Assembly (NCBI GenBank): GCA_018399455.1
Contig: JAGYOT010000020.1
Span: 1-11,429, forward strand
From: Desulfobacterales bacterium
GTDB taxonomy: Bacteria; Desulfobacterota; Desulfobacteria; Desulfobacterales; Desulfosalsimonadaceae
DNA: 11,429 bases
Direction: 5' to 3'
Below are positions 1 to 5,866 of this stretch, in pieces. Each line of letters opens with the position of its first letter. Position 1 is the stretch's first letter. The notes below the pieces were generated by a model, which was not told the origin of the DNA, did not search any database, and saw only the letters and a list, made by a program, of their open reading frames with translations. Both the position numbers and the translations under genes were made by a program.

Positions 1-211
1 CCTGCATACCGACACGAAAACTGATTGAGTAGGGAGCAGAAAAACCGATGGTTTCCACTATCAGAGGGTCGGCGGACAAGGCTGCCGCGAATCCCAGATC
101 ACCTATCCAGGTTGTCATCCACAAGAGGGGGATAGCTGCAAATACTGCTGAAATAATCAGGGCCGCAATTCGTGCAGCGCTTTTCCCTGCTTTTTCTATC
201 AAAGGTCCAGT
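1..211 (-). CDS. Partial membrane-protein-like reading frame, open to the window edge
   Basis: The minus strand is open from the codon after a TAA at 214-212 down to the first base, about 70 codons without a stop. The translation starts near IEKAGKSAARIAALIISAVF and continues with a hydrophobic stretch (roughly codons 13-32) ending in IPLLWMTTWIG, so it looks like one membrane segment with a basic residue cluster before it. Codon composition and protein character are natural, unlike the arginine/alanine-rich antisense frame on the plus strand (48-311). I do not recognise the family. The frame has no evident start inside the window, so if real it is cut at both ends: by the window edge on the C-terminal side and by the junction with purL on the N-terminal side. 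It could also be a chance open frame. Confidence 0.35.
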
Positions 212-1719
212 TTATCACCGACAACGGCGGCGGGGGGCTGTCCTCCTCGGTGGGCGAGAGTGCCCGGTATTCCGATGGATGCGAGGTCTGGCTGGACCGG
301 GTCCCGCTTAAATACAGCGGCCTGGATCAATGGGAGATCTGGGTGTCCGAGTCCCAGGAGCGAATGACGGTAGCGGTACGTCCCGAGCATGTGGACGGCT
401 TTATGGCACTTTCCCGAAAGCATGCGGTGGAGAGTACCGTCATCGGCCGGTATACGGATTCCGGAAAGCTTCACCTGGGCTATGACGGAAAAACCTGTGC
501 ATATGTGGACATGAATCTATTGCAGTCCGGGTTTCCCCAATGGGAGTTTGATGCTGAGTGGCAGCCGCCGGAGGCCAGGGGGGGGTACGAACCCGTTCTG
601 AGTGAGCCGGCCGATTACAACCTTCTTCTGTGCAGGCTTTTGGAAGATCCGAATATCGCCTCCAAGGAATGGATCACGAGGCAGTATGACCATGAAGTTC
701 AGGGCGGGAGCGTGATCAAGCCGCTGGTGGGAGCGGTACATGATGTTTACAGTGATGCGGTGGTGATCCGTCCGGTATTAACCTCCAAAAGAGGTATGGT
801 TTTTGCGCAGGCAATGCTGCCCATGTATTCCGCCATTGATGCCTGGCATATGACCGCCTGTACCATTGACGAAGCGGTCCGGCGAATGCTTGCGGTTGGC
901 GGTGATCCGGCCCATATCGGCGGCGTCGATAACTTTTGCTGGCCCAGCATCCAGTATGATCCGCATGGCAACCCGGACGCAAAATTCAAGGCTGCTCAGC
1001 TTGTCCGCGCCTGCCGGGCACTTGCCAGGATCTGCATGGCCTATGAAATACCGCTGCTCTCCGGGAAGGATTCCATGTATGTGGACGGTCATCTGTCCGG
1101 ACGTTTCGGGGAGACCCATAAAGTCTCCGCCCTGGAGTCTCTCCAGTTTTCAGTCATCGGGGCTATTGACGATATTGAGCAGACCGCTACCATGGATGTG
1201 AAAATGCCCGGCGATCTTGTCTATGTTTTAGGCGAAACCCGAAACGAACTGGGAGCCTCGGCCTATTACGCCTGTTTCGGCTACACCGGAATAAACGTTC
1301 CGCAGGTGCGCCCTGAGGTTTTTTTGCCTGTCTATCGGGCGCTTCACCAGGTTGTCAGACGCCGGCTTGCTGCATCGGTCCACGGTATTTATCGGGGCGG
1401 TCTGGGGGTGCACCTGGCGATGATTGCCATGGGCGGCCACCTCGGCCTGAACATGGATATTAAAAACATATCGGGTAATCATAGCCTGCGGGCCGATCAA
1501 ATCCTTTTTTCAGAAACACCCGGCCGGTTTATCGTCACCGTGGCACCAGTGCATCAAAAAGCGTTTGAAGCTTTGTTTGATCCGCAAATGTGCGTTTTAA
1601 TCGGGGAGGTCACCGAGACCCCGGTTCTGGATATCCGCCAGGGAAGGCGTCCGCTTGTTAAGATGCCCGTCTCCGAGCTCAAATTCGCATGGAAGGAGCC
1701 GTTTGGAGGTTTGGTATGA
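172..1719 (+). CDS. purL: Phosphoribosylformylglycinamidine synthase PurL, 5'-truncated
   Basis: PurL uses ATP and glutamine-derived ammonia to turn FGAR into FGAM, the fourth step of purine synthesis. Recognisable homology starts at about position 202 (VQFITDNGGGGLSSSVGE), the beginning of the first AIRS C-terminal domain. It continues through the conserved PLKYSGL and WEIWVSESQERM segments, the second AIRS N-terminal domain (YDHEVQGGSVIKPLVG near residues 183-198; HIGGVDNFCWPS near 246-257) and the second AIRS C-terminal domain to a natural C-terminus. The family is normally about 950-1000 residues in this form; 515 are present. The N-terminal PurS-like region, linker and first AIRS N domain are missing. 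Upstream the frame closes at a TAA at 154-156, so the GTG at 172 is only the first possible start, without a good ribosome binding site. It is a 5'-deleted gene, a rearranged copy or an assembly chimera; as written it should be inactive alone. Its TGA overlaps the purQ start. Confidence 0.85.
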   Translation: MQRFSLLFLSKVQFITDNGGGGLSSSVGESARYSDGCEVWLDRVPLKYSGLDQWEIWVSESQERMTVAVRPEHVDGFMALSRKHAVESTVIGRYTDSGKLHLGYDGKTCAYVDMNLLQSGFPQWEFDAEWQPPEARGGYEPVLSEPADYNLLLCRLLEDPNIASKEWITRQYDHEVQGGSVIKPLVGAVHDVYSDAVVIRPVLTSKRGMVFAQAMLPMYSAIDAWHMTACTIDEAVRRMLAVGGDPAHIGGVDNFCWPSIQYDPHGNPDAKFKAAQLVRACRALARICMAYEIPLLSGKDSMYVDGHLSGRFGETHKVSALESLQFSVIGAIDDIEQTATMDVKMPGDLVYVLGETRNELGASAYYACFGYTGINVPQVRPEVFLPVYRALHQVVRRRLAASVHGIYRGGLGVHLAMIAMGGHLGLNMDIKNISGNHSLRADQILFSETPGRFIVTVAPVHQKAFEALFDPQMCVLIGEVTETPVLDIRQGRRPLVKMPVSELKFAWKEPFGGLV

Positions 1720-2534
1720 GCAGTGAAGTCCGGGCTCTTGTCCTGTGCGGGTATGGTTTGAACTGTGATATTGAAACCGCGCATGCATTAATGCTTGCGG
1801 GCGCAAGTGCACAGCGGGTCCATATCAATTCAGTAATTGACGGCTCAGTCAGCCTGTCCGATTTTCATCTAATGGTTTTTGTTGGGGGGTTCTCCTGGGG
1901 GGATGACCATGGCGCAGGTGTGATCCAGGCGGTGCGAATGAAAAAAAATGCCGGCGACCGGCTGCTTCGGTTTGTTTCCGATGGAAACCTGGTGCTGGGC
2001 ATCTGCAACGGCTTTCAAACGCTTGTCAACCTTGGGCTATTGCCCGGATTTGACGACAATTATCAGGATCGCCAGGTGGCGCTTACCTTCAACGACTGCG
2101 GTAATTTTCGGGATGATTGGGTGGATCTGCTGATCCATACCGAAAGTCCCTGTATTTTTACCCACGGCCTCACGCATATGGAACTGCCTGTTCGTCACGG
2201 CGAGGGAAAGTTTGTGGCTGAGTCCTCCGTGATCCATCGCCTGATCGAGGAGAATCAGGTGGTCTGTCGGTATGGGAGATCCGACGGCAGTGCGGCAGAC
2301 GGGGAATTTCCGGCAAACCCCAATGGTTCCGTACATGACATCGCCGGCATCTGCGACCCCACCGGGCGGATCTTTGGTTTAATGCCGCATCCTGAAGCCT
2401 ACAATCATTTTAGCAATCATCCGGACTGGCTGCGGCTTCGTGAGAGGGCAGGCCGAGGCCGGGGTATATCGCCGGACAAGTTGACCACCGGCATCCGTCT
2501 GTTTGAGAATGCAGTGCAGTATTTTCTGGCCTGA
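1716..2534 (+). CDS. purQ: Phosphoribosylformylglycinamidine synthase glutaminase subunit PurQ
   Basis: This is the class I glutamine amidotransferase subunit that hydrolyses glutamine and delivers ammonia to PurL. The nucleophile is Cys97 in LGICNGFQ, and the His/Glu pair is His225 and Glu227 in GLMPHPEAY. The oxyanion-strand region GGFSWGDDHGAG lies near residues 57-68. The length of 272 residues suits the longer PurQ forms found beside large PurL proteins. An ATG lies in frame at 1689, but I chose ATG 1716 because GGAGG at 1705-1709 sits six bases upstream and the codon makes a classic ATGA overlap with the purL stop, indicating translational coupling. All catalytic residues are present, so it looks intact even though its PurL partner here is truncated. 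No clear terminator follows it. Confidence 0.95.
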   Translation: MSSEVRALVLCGYGLNCDIETAHALMLAGASAQRVHINSVIDGSVSLSDFHLMVFVGGFSWGDDHGAGVIQAVRMKKNAGDRLLRFVSDGNLVLGICNGFQTLVNLGLLPGFDDNYQDRQVALTFNDCGNFRDDWVDLLIHTESPCIFTHGLTHMELPVRHGEGKFVAESSVIHRLIEENQVVCRYGRSDGSAADGEFPANPNGSVHDIAGICDPTGRIFGLMPHPEAYNHFSNHPDWLRLRERAGRGRGISPDKLTTGIRLFENAVQYFLA

Positions 2535-2664
2535 TCGGCAAAAATTTTTCCAAATCTGATCCGGGCGTTTAGTTGATTTTATCACAACGCTAACCTATTA
2601 TTATTTTAAATGGGCTGTTGCAAACAGATGACCTGTTATAGATTCCGGGCCTGACTTGCAGGTC

Positions 2665-2694
2665 TTGGGAAACAATTCAGGTTAGGGGTATAAA
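2665..2694 (+). promoter_or_regulatory. Candidate sigma-70 promoter for the Slp lipoprotein gene
   Basis: TTGGGA at 2665-2670 (four of six to the -35 consensus) is followed after 18 bases by TATAAA at 2689-2694 (five of six to the -10 consensus). A start site near 2701 would leave a leader of about 20 bases containing the AGGGGT ribosome binding site at 2709-2714. The purQ-slp gap of 185 bases is AT-rich in its middle and otherwise shows nothing I recognise. Confidence 0.4.
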
Positions 2695-2719
2695 TTGGAT
2701 ACGAAAACAGGGGTGTGAT

Positions 2720-3268
2720 ATGAATGTTGATAATAAAGACCGGCGCTTGGTTTATACCCTTATGATTCTGGCGATAGCGAGCTGTCTTGCCGCATGTTCC
2801 GTGGTTTCCCCCAATGTCCGGGATCAGGCGGTGGATTTGGGTTTCAGTAAATTGGCGGATAAGCCGGATGCCTATATTGGTCAGACCGTGATTCTTGGCG
2901 GTTATGTGGCCGAGGTGCTCAACCTTGCGGATAAGAGTCGGTTGATGGTGCTTCAGGCGCCCCTGGATTTTAAGGATGAGCCCAAATCCCGCCAGGCCTC
3001 AAAAGGCCGGTTTATGATCGTGACAGAGCAGTTTCTGGATCCCATGGTATATGAGAAGGGCCGCAAAGTCACCGTGGCCGGAACGGTGGCAGGCAAGACC
3101 AGTGAAATGGTGGCGCAATATGCTTATCAAATGCCTATGATCAAGGCCAGCGAGCTTCATTTGTGGGAAGAGTGGCAGCCCCGGCGCTGGCCTTATTATG
3201 ACGACCCCTTCTGTTCCTGGTGGGATAGTCCTCCCTATTACCGGTGGCACCGCCCGTACAGGTGGTGA
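2720..3268 (+). CDS. Slp-family outer membrane lipoprotein
   Basis: The protein has 182 residues. A hydrophobic signal segment (about residues 10-25) ends in a lipobox, Leu23-Ala-Ala-Cys26, so Cys26 should be lipidated and the mature protein anchored to a membrane. The body (QAVDLGFSKLADKPDAYIGQTVILGGYVAEV, then a segment ending VTVAGTVAGK) has the pattern of Slp-type lipoproteins, the family of E. coli starvation-inducible Slp, with an OB-like beta-barrel. The biochemical role of that family is not settled. Serine follows the lipidated cysteine, not aspartate, which in enterobacteria would favour the outer membrane. The last 33 residues are unusual, very rich in Trp, Tyr, Arg and Pro (for example PRRWPYYDDPF and YYRWHRPYRW). 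AGGGGT at 2709-2714 supports the start. The gene stands alone. Confidence 0.8.
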   Translation: MNVDNKDRRLVYTLMILAIASCLAACSVVSPNVRDQAVDLGFSKLADKPDAYIGQTVILGGYVAEVLNLADKSRLMVLQAPLDFKDEPKSRQASKGRFMIVTEQFLDPMVYEKGRKVTVAGTVAGKTSEMVAQYAYQMPMIKASELHLWEEWQPRRWPYYDDPFCSWWDSPPYYRWHRPYRW

Positions 3269-3288
3269 CGGCCTCAGGAAAAGGCCGT
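3268..3288 (+). terminator. Hairpin at the end of the Slp gene, possible terminator
   Basis: ACGGCCT (3268-3274) pairs perfectly with AGGCCGT (3282-3288) across a 7-base loop, starting on the last base of the stop codon. The bases after it (GGCTTATTCGTTT) are only moderately T-rich, so this is a weak intrinsic terminator or a 3'-end-protecting hairpin. Confidence 0.4.
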
Positions 3289-3571
3289 GGCTTATTCGTT
3301 TCCGCCTGCCTGTTTAAATGCCCCGCTTCTTTATCGTGCAAAGGTGTTTTTGTTTTTTTACCGGACCTGAGGCCTTATGTATGAAGCCAGCGCGTCCCTT
3401 GCTGCGCCGGTCAGGTGGGGATAGCCGGAAGCAAAGGTTAGAATGTATTCACGCAACCGCCTCCGCTGCGGGGACCTTGTTGTGGAGGATGAACAAAACC
3501 GGGGTGGGAAAATAAAAAAATATGGCATTCGCTTTAATTTTTCGATATGTATATAAGATTTACAGGAATGA

Positions 3572-3602
3572 TTAATCTTTACCAACCCCAATGGTAGATT
3601 AA
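3572..3602 (+). promoter_or_regulatory. Bulged 11-bp hairpin in the leader of the cyclic-nucleotide-binding gene
   Basis: TTAATC (3572-3577) pairs with GATTAA (3597-3602) and TACCA (3580-3584) with TGGTA (3592-3596). This leaves a 2-base bulge (TT, 3578-3579) and a 7-base loop ACCCCAA. The four loop cytosines (3586-3589) can pair with GGGG at 3677-3680, the likely ribosome binding site. It could equally be an imperfect operator for a dimeric DNA-binding protein. Confidence 0.4.
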
Positions 3603-3616
3603 GCGTTCGGCCGTTG

Positions 3617-3645
3617 CCGCCGGGATCCCAAAGGGAAACCGGCGG
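3617..3645 (+). promoter_or_regulatory. GC-rich hairpin upstream of the cyclic-nucleotide-binding gene
   Basis: CCGCCGG (3617-3623) pairs perfectly with CCGGCGG (3639-3645). Inside it TCCC (3626-3629) can pair with GGGA (3633-3636). The 3' arm can instead pair downstream: GGCGG (3641-3645) with CCGCC (3657-3661), so two alternative folds compete a few tens of bases before the start codon. No U-tract follows, so it is not a standard terminator. I do not match it to a known riboswitch. Confidence 0.4.
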
Positions 3646-3685
3646 GGATCCGTCATCCGCCAGTAATCGTTTATGCGGGGATTTG

Positions 3686-4117
3686 ATGCGCCAATTGAAT
3701 GCACAGGAAACAGATATCAACGAAATCAAAGAGCTGGGTTTTTTCAGGGATCTCTTACCGGAGGAATGGGCCGAGGTCTATGCTCTGTTAAATCATGTAT
3801 CGACGATTGAAGGCGAAGAACTGATACGTGAGGGCGATCATGCGCATACCTTTTTTATTATCCTGCGCGGCCATTTTATGATCCATTATCGGGACGGTCG
3901 GGCGCTGACCTTGAACCAGCGAGGCGATATCATAGGGTGGTCCACCGTTATCAGCCCTTTTCAATATACGGCCAATGTAACATCCCTGACCGAAGGGGAA
4001 CTGCTTGCGATCCCGGGGGACAGATTTCTGGAACTGGTCCAGGGGCATGCCGCTCTTGGAGAGAAACTGGTTAAGAAGATCAATGAAACCCTTTATCATC
4101 GTCAGTCGCTCGATTAG
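3686..4117 (+). CDS. Single-domain cyclic-nucleotide-binding (Crp/Fnr-like) protein without DNA-binding domain
   Basis: This 143-residue protein is essentially one cNMP-binding beta-roll (about residues 15-130), with ILRGHFMIHYRDG and RGDIIGWSTVISPFQYTANV as family landmarks. It has no C-terminal helix-turn-helix, so it should not bind DNA by itself. The phosphate-binding cassette is altered: where CAP has Gly-Glu and an Arg before Ser, this protein has Gly84-Trp85 and Thr95. Canonical cAMP binding is therefore doubtful; the GW form is, as I recall, common in deltaproteobacterial single-domain members. I chose ATG 3686 because GCGGGG lies five bases upstream; the frame is open further back to a TTG at 3614, but that part overlaps the hairpins. 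The oadG-like gene follows after 114 bases on the same strand, so it may regulate or sense for that set. The true ligand and partner are unknown. Confidence 0.8.
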   Translation: MRQLNAQETDINEIKELGFFRDLLPEEWAEVYALLNHVSTIEGEELIREGDHAHTFFIILRGHFMIHYRDGRALTLNQRGDIIGWSTVISPFQYTANVTSLTEGELLAIPGDRFLELVQGHAALGEKLVKKINETLYHRQSLD

Positions 4118-4217
4118 CTACCCCGGATACCGGCGGACAGAGCAATATGGCATTGATGCAAAATTGAGTGAATTGGGGATTTTCTGGATGAACTTGGGAG
4201 AACCCGGATGGGGGATT

Positions 4218-4223
4218 AGGAGG
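4218..4223 (+). promoter_or_regulatory. Consensus ribosome binding site of the OadG-like gene
   Basis: AGGAGG lies eight bases before the ATG at 4232 and is the strongest ribosome binding site in the sodium-pump region. It fixes the start and also shows that the plus-strand frame running over it (4005-4235) is not a gene. Confidence 0.7.
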
Positions 4224-4231
4224 CGATCTAT

Positions 4232-4681
4232 ATGAATGGCCTTGAAGCCATCGTTTACCATAATGGGTTCAGCATGGCCGCGGTGGGGATTTCAATTGTC
4301 TTTACGGCTCTGGTGGCGCTTTCAATCATTATCGCGCAGTTGCATAAGCTGCTTCTTGTCTGGGATAACCGAAAGGCATTGATCCAAAAGCTGCGCGGCA
4401 AGCGAAATGCGTCCGAAGCGGCAAAGGCGCCGGAGCCGGATGTCAGTGATTTTCATAATATTCATGAAGAAGCCCGGCAGTTCAACATTCTGATTCAGGT
4501 CATGGGCGAGCCCTTTTCTCTGCCTGAATTGATTTATCTTGCAGAAACCCGCGGCATTCGCCATCCTCATGCCACGGCCGCCCATCTGATCACAAAAGGG
4601 CTGGTTTTCCCGGATAACAAGGGATTTTTCCTGTGGAACCATGAGGTTTATAACCAGTTGGTCAAAGGGAGTCGACACTAG
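4232..4681 (+). CDS. OadG-like sodium-pump decarboxylase gamma subunit with unusual C-terminal domain
   Basis: The protein has 149 residues. Residues about 13-36 (FSMAAVGISIVFTALVALSI) form one membrane helix with the GxxIVFxxL pattern typical of the OadG/MmdD family, small subunits that hold the decarboxylase complex together at the membrane. A charged, Ala/Pro-containing linker follows (about 46-72). The C-terminal part (about 76-145) is not the usual short Pro/His tail of OadG: it looks globular, with two helices (EEARQFNILIQVMG; LPELIYLAETRG), a third (HATAAHLITKGL) and a short strand turn (FPDNKGFFLWN), reminiscent of a winged-helix fold. I do not recognise that domain by name. The start is fixed by AGGAGG. 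The oadB gene begins five bases after the stop, and the two products should be partners. Confidence 0.75.
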   Translation: MNGLEAIVYHNGFSMAAVGISIVFTALVALSIIIAQLHKLLLVWDNRKALIQKLRGKRNASEAAKAPEPDVSDFHNIHEEARQFNILIQVMGEPFSLPELIYLAETRGIRHPHATAAHLITKGLVFPDNKGFFLWNHEVYNQLVKGSRH

Positions 4682-4685
4682 AACG

Positions 4686-5813
4686 ATGGAACTGTTTCTG
4701 GATTTTTTCGCGAACACCGGTTTTGCTATGGCAGATTATCGCAATTTGATCATGCTGGGCATCGGTATGCTGTTTATCTATCTGGGGATTGCCAAGCATT
4801 ATGAACCGCTTCTGCTTGTGCCCATCGGCTTTGGCATTCTTTTGGGCAATATCCCCGTATTCAAGGGATTGGGGCTGGGAATTTATGAGCCCAACAGCGT
4901 CCTGCATTATTTGTATTTCGGGGTAACCCAGGGGATCTATCCGCCCCTGGTTTTTCTGGGAATCGGGGCCATGACGGATTTTTCAACCCTGCTTGCCCGG
5001 CCCGTGCTCATGCTTTTGGGTGCGGCAGCTCAAATGGGCATATTTATGACATTTTTGGGAGCCCTGGCCCTCGGTTTCGCACCGAACGAGGCTGCTTCCA
5101 TAGGCATTATCGGGGGCGCCGACGGTCCAACGGCCATATTTCTTACCGCCAAGCTTGCCAAGGAGCTGATCGGTCCCATTGCGGTTGCCGCATACTCCTA
5201 CATGGCCCTCGTCCCGGTCATCCAGCCGCCCATCATGAGGCTTTTGACCACCCGCAAGGAAAGACTGGTCCAGATGGAGGAGCCGCGCCAGGTATCCAAG
5301 CGGGAGAAGCTGATTTTTCCCATTTTGGCCGTACTCCTGTGCTGCTTTATTGCACCGGCGGCGCTTCCGCTGCTGGGGCTGCTGTTTCTCGGAAACCTCC
5401 TGAAGGAGGCGGTGGTGACCGAGCGCCTCGCCCAGGCGGCACGAACATCCGTAATTGACAGCGTGACCATTCTGCTGGGCATGACCGTGGGTGCCAGCAC
5501 TCAGGCGGATGTGTTTTTAACGGGTAAATCCATCGGTATTTTTGTCCTCGGCGCGGTATCCTTCGGCGTGGCGACAGCCTCGGGGCTGATATTTGCCAAG
5601 ATCATGAATCTTTTCTTAAAGGAAAAGATCAATCCGCTGTTAGGCGCGGCCGGGGTTTCCGCCGTACCGGATTCGGCCCGGGTGGTTCATATGGTGGGGC
5701 AGGAAGAGGATCCCACGAACTATCTGCTCATGCATGCCATGGCGCCGAACGTATCCGGCGTGATCGGTTCCGCGGTCGGCGCCGGCATTCTCTGGAGCTT
5801 TATCATAGGATGA
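4686..5813 (+). CDS. Sodium ion-translocating decarboxylase beta subunit (OadB/MmdB/GcdB type)
   Basis: This is the integral membrane subunit that couples decarboxylation of carboxybiotin to Na+ export. With ATG 4686 it has 375 residues, the usual family length, and about ten hydrophobic segments. The signature GIIGGADGPTAIF is present; its Asp146 corresponds to the essential aspartate of the GADGPT motif implicated in Na+ and proton movement. The C-terminal conserved block (EDPTNYLLMHAMAPNVSGVIGSAVGAG) is intact. An in-frame ATG at 4641 would overlap the preceding gene by 41 bases and lengthen the N-terminus unnaturally. The ribosome binding site AAGGGAG (4665-4671) is rather far, so translation may depend on coupling with the oadG-like gene. 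Which enzyme it serves (methylmalonyl-CoA, oxaloacetate or glutaconyl-CoA decarboxylase) cannot be told, because no carboxyltransferase or biotin carrier gene lies in the window. Confidence 0.92.
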   Translation: MELFLDFFANTGFAMADYRNLIMLGIGMLFIYLGIAKHYEPLLLVPIGFGILLGNIPVFKGLGLGIYEPNSVLHYLYFGVTQGIYPPLVFLGIGAMTDFSTLLARPVLMLLGAAAQMGIFMTFLGALALGFAPNEAASIGIIGGADGPTAIFLTAKLAKELIGPIAVAAYSYMALVPVIQPPIMRLLTTRKERLVQMEEPRQVSKREKLIFPILAVLLCCFIAPAALPLLGLLFLGNLLKEAVVTERLAQAARTSVIDSVTILLGMTVGASTQADVFLTGKSIGIFVLGAVSFGVATASGLIFAKIMNLFLKEKINPLLGAAGVSAVPDSARVVHMVGQEEDPTNYLLMHAMAPNVSGVIGSAVGAGILWSFIIG

Positions 5814-5866
5814 CAGATCGTCGGCCGTCCTGGTTTTGCGGTATATGAAAAGGATCGGATTGTTTC

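Larger units (their letters stand above)
3289..3685. other. Gap upstream of the cyclic-nucleotide-binding gene with a structured leader at its 3' end
   Basis: I see no convincing gene here. A 65-codon plus-strand frame (3318-3515) has a Cys/Arg-rich, low-credibility translation and no homology I recognise. The region holds T-runs at 3346-3359, an AT-rich block at 3507-3560 with TATAAG at 3552-3557 as a possible -10 element (no good -35), and two strong hairpins at 3572-3602 and 3617-3645, listed separately. The position suggests promoter plus 5' leader for the downstream gene set. Confidence 0.5.

Noticed and set aside
48..311. Plus-strand 87-codon frame overlapping the purL start
   Set aside because: Arg/Ala-rich antisense-type composition; overlaps real purL codons in another frame and mirrors the minus-strand frame.
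2618..2642. TTGCAA and TATAGA as a promoter before the Slp gene
   Set aside because: The spacing is 13 bases, too short for sigma-70; the TTGGGA/TATAAA pair further downstream is better.
3318..3515. 65-codon plus-strand frame between the Slp and cyclic-nucleotide-binding genes
   Set aside because: No ribosome binding site, odd Cys/Arg-rich sequence, no recognisable family; the region looks like leader or promoter DNA.
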